This document shows, in pieces, positions 14,963 to 15,453 of a stretch of 15,453 nt of DNA (positions are counted from its first letter, which is position 1; each line of letters opens with the position of its first letter). Source of the stretch: Gammaproteobacteria bacterium (GTDB lineage Bacteria > Pseudomonadota > Gammaproteobacteria > Pseudomonadales > Litorivicinaceae); the NCBI GenBank assembly GCA_002717305.1, contig PBDH01000001.1, positions 1-15,453 of the forward strand. The letters are read 5' to 3'. The position numbers and the translations under genes were made by a program. Under the pieces are notes generated by a model that saw only the letters and a program-made list of their open reading frames with translations, had not been told where the DNA came from and did no database searches.

Positions 14963-15453
14963 ATGAATAAAAAAAACATAATAATCCGAACTATTGCATT
15001 GGCCATCTTGTGCACTGTCTCTTTTGCAGATACGAAAAAGAAACCCAACGTGGTCTTTATCATCGTTGATGACCTCAATGATTGGATCGGCGTGATGGGC
15101 GGGCACCCGCAAAGCAAAACCCCGAACTTGGACGCGCTTGCAAACCAGGGTGTCTTGTTCACCAATGCTCACTGCAATGCGCCTCAGTGCGGACCTTCGA
15201 GGGCAAGTCTTTTGAACGGTCTTTATCCCAAGAGTACGGGCAGGTATTTCAACAACCCCAAAAGGATGCCTTTTTATGGTGATCAACCGACCCAGGGGAT
15301 CACTTCACCCAACGCGCCCAAGAACCCTTTCGTTTTTCACCGGCATTTCAAGGCACACGGATACCGGGTGGTCAGCGGTGGGAAGATCGCTCACGGAAAT
15401 TCCAAAGAAATCACGAACAACGTCGATGAGTATCTGGCCCGCCCGGCTGATAC
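14963..15453 (+). CDS. N-terminal part of an iduronate-2-sulfatase-like enzyme
   Basis: The reading frame runs from the ATG at 14963 off the end of the window, with 163 complete codons. A signal peptide (core ~6-20, cleavage near SFA-DT) is followed by the type I sulfatase entry: D36-D37 in VDDLNDW, then the formylglycine motif C76-G-P-S-R80, the canonical C-x-P-S-R. The sequence DDLNDW...G, with A-P-Q directly before the modified cysteine, resembles the iduronate-2-sulfatase and choline-sulfatase-like groups common in PVC genomes. Later catalytic residues lie outside the window. The gene follows the three-part sulfatase by 46 nt with no evident terminator and may be cotranscribed with it. 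The leader has no Shine-Dalgarno. Confidence 0.9.
   Translation, partial: MNKKNIIIRTIALAILCTVSFADTKKKPNVVFIIVDDLNDWIGVMGGHPQSKTPNLDALANQGVLFTNAHCNAPQCGPSRASLLNGLYPKSTGRYFNNPKRMPFYGDQPTQGITSPNAPKNPFVFHRHFKAHGYRVVSGGKIAHGNSKEITNNVDEYLARPAD

Noticed and set aside
1..15453. CRISPR array, insertion sequence, tRNA or rRNA
   Set aside because: I saw no direct-repeat array, no transposase or terminal repeats, no cloverleaf-like sequence and no rRNA-like stretch.

Overview
The window is a gene-dense, single-strand (all +) stretch from a bacterium that secretes many hydrolases. Four type I sulfatase domains in three genes, Lys/Pro-rich linkers, Tat-type LSRRDALK/NRREFIK signals, a MerC-domain protein and an EF-hand/esterase fusion point to the PVC superphylum. 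Verrucomicrobiota is the likeliest, Planctomycetota or Kiritimatiellota possible. This placement is inferred from gene content; there is no rRNA or other marker. No tRNA, rRNA, CRISPR array, insertion sequence or phage gene was seen.

Layout. (1) 1-1278: C-terminal part of a large protein of unknown function whose start lies outside the window. (2) 1345-5314: a tight set of five genes with gaps of 1, 5, 12 and 13 nt. They encode a membrane-anchored repeat protein, two exported endonuclease/exonuclease/phosphatase (EEP) hydrolases, a Tat-exported metallophosphoesterase and an exported SGNH/GDSL esterase. They look like one transcription unit aimed at ester and phosphoester bonds outside the cytoplasm. 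(3) 5417-7496: an inner-membrane MerC-domain protein with its own plausible promoter, an exported five-bladed-propeller protein resembling GH43/GH32 glycosidases, and a short CvfB-like RNA-binding protein (S1 plus winged helix). (4) 7725-15453: the sulfatase region. It holds a two-sulfatase fusion, an EF-hand/alpha-beta hydrolase, a 21-codon remnant of a Tat-exported protein, a sulfatase fused to a beta-sandwich and a beta-propeller, and the first 163 codons of an iduronate-2-sulfatase-like enzyme that leaves the window.

How they may work together. The sulfatases, the GH43-like protein and the esterase fit desulfation, deacylation and depolymerisation of a sulfated, probably marine, polysaccharide. 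The EEP/metallophosphoesterase/SGNH set could release phosphate or acyl groups from extracellular polymers or lipids. Both roles are inferred from families; no substrate can be read from the sequence. The largest gene-free gap is 7497-7724 (228 nt), which holds a perfect inverted repeat and otherwise nothing I can name. Most genes lack a recognisable Shine-Dalgarno sequence. Several starts were set where a signal peptide begins, downstream of the longest possible ORF start.
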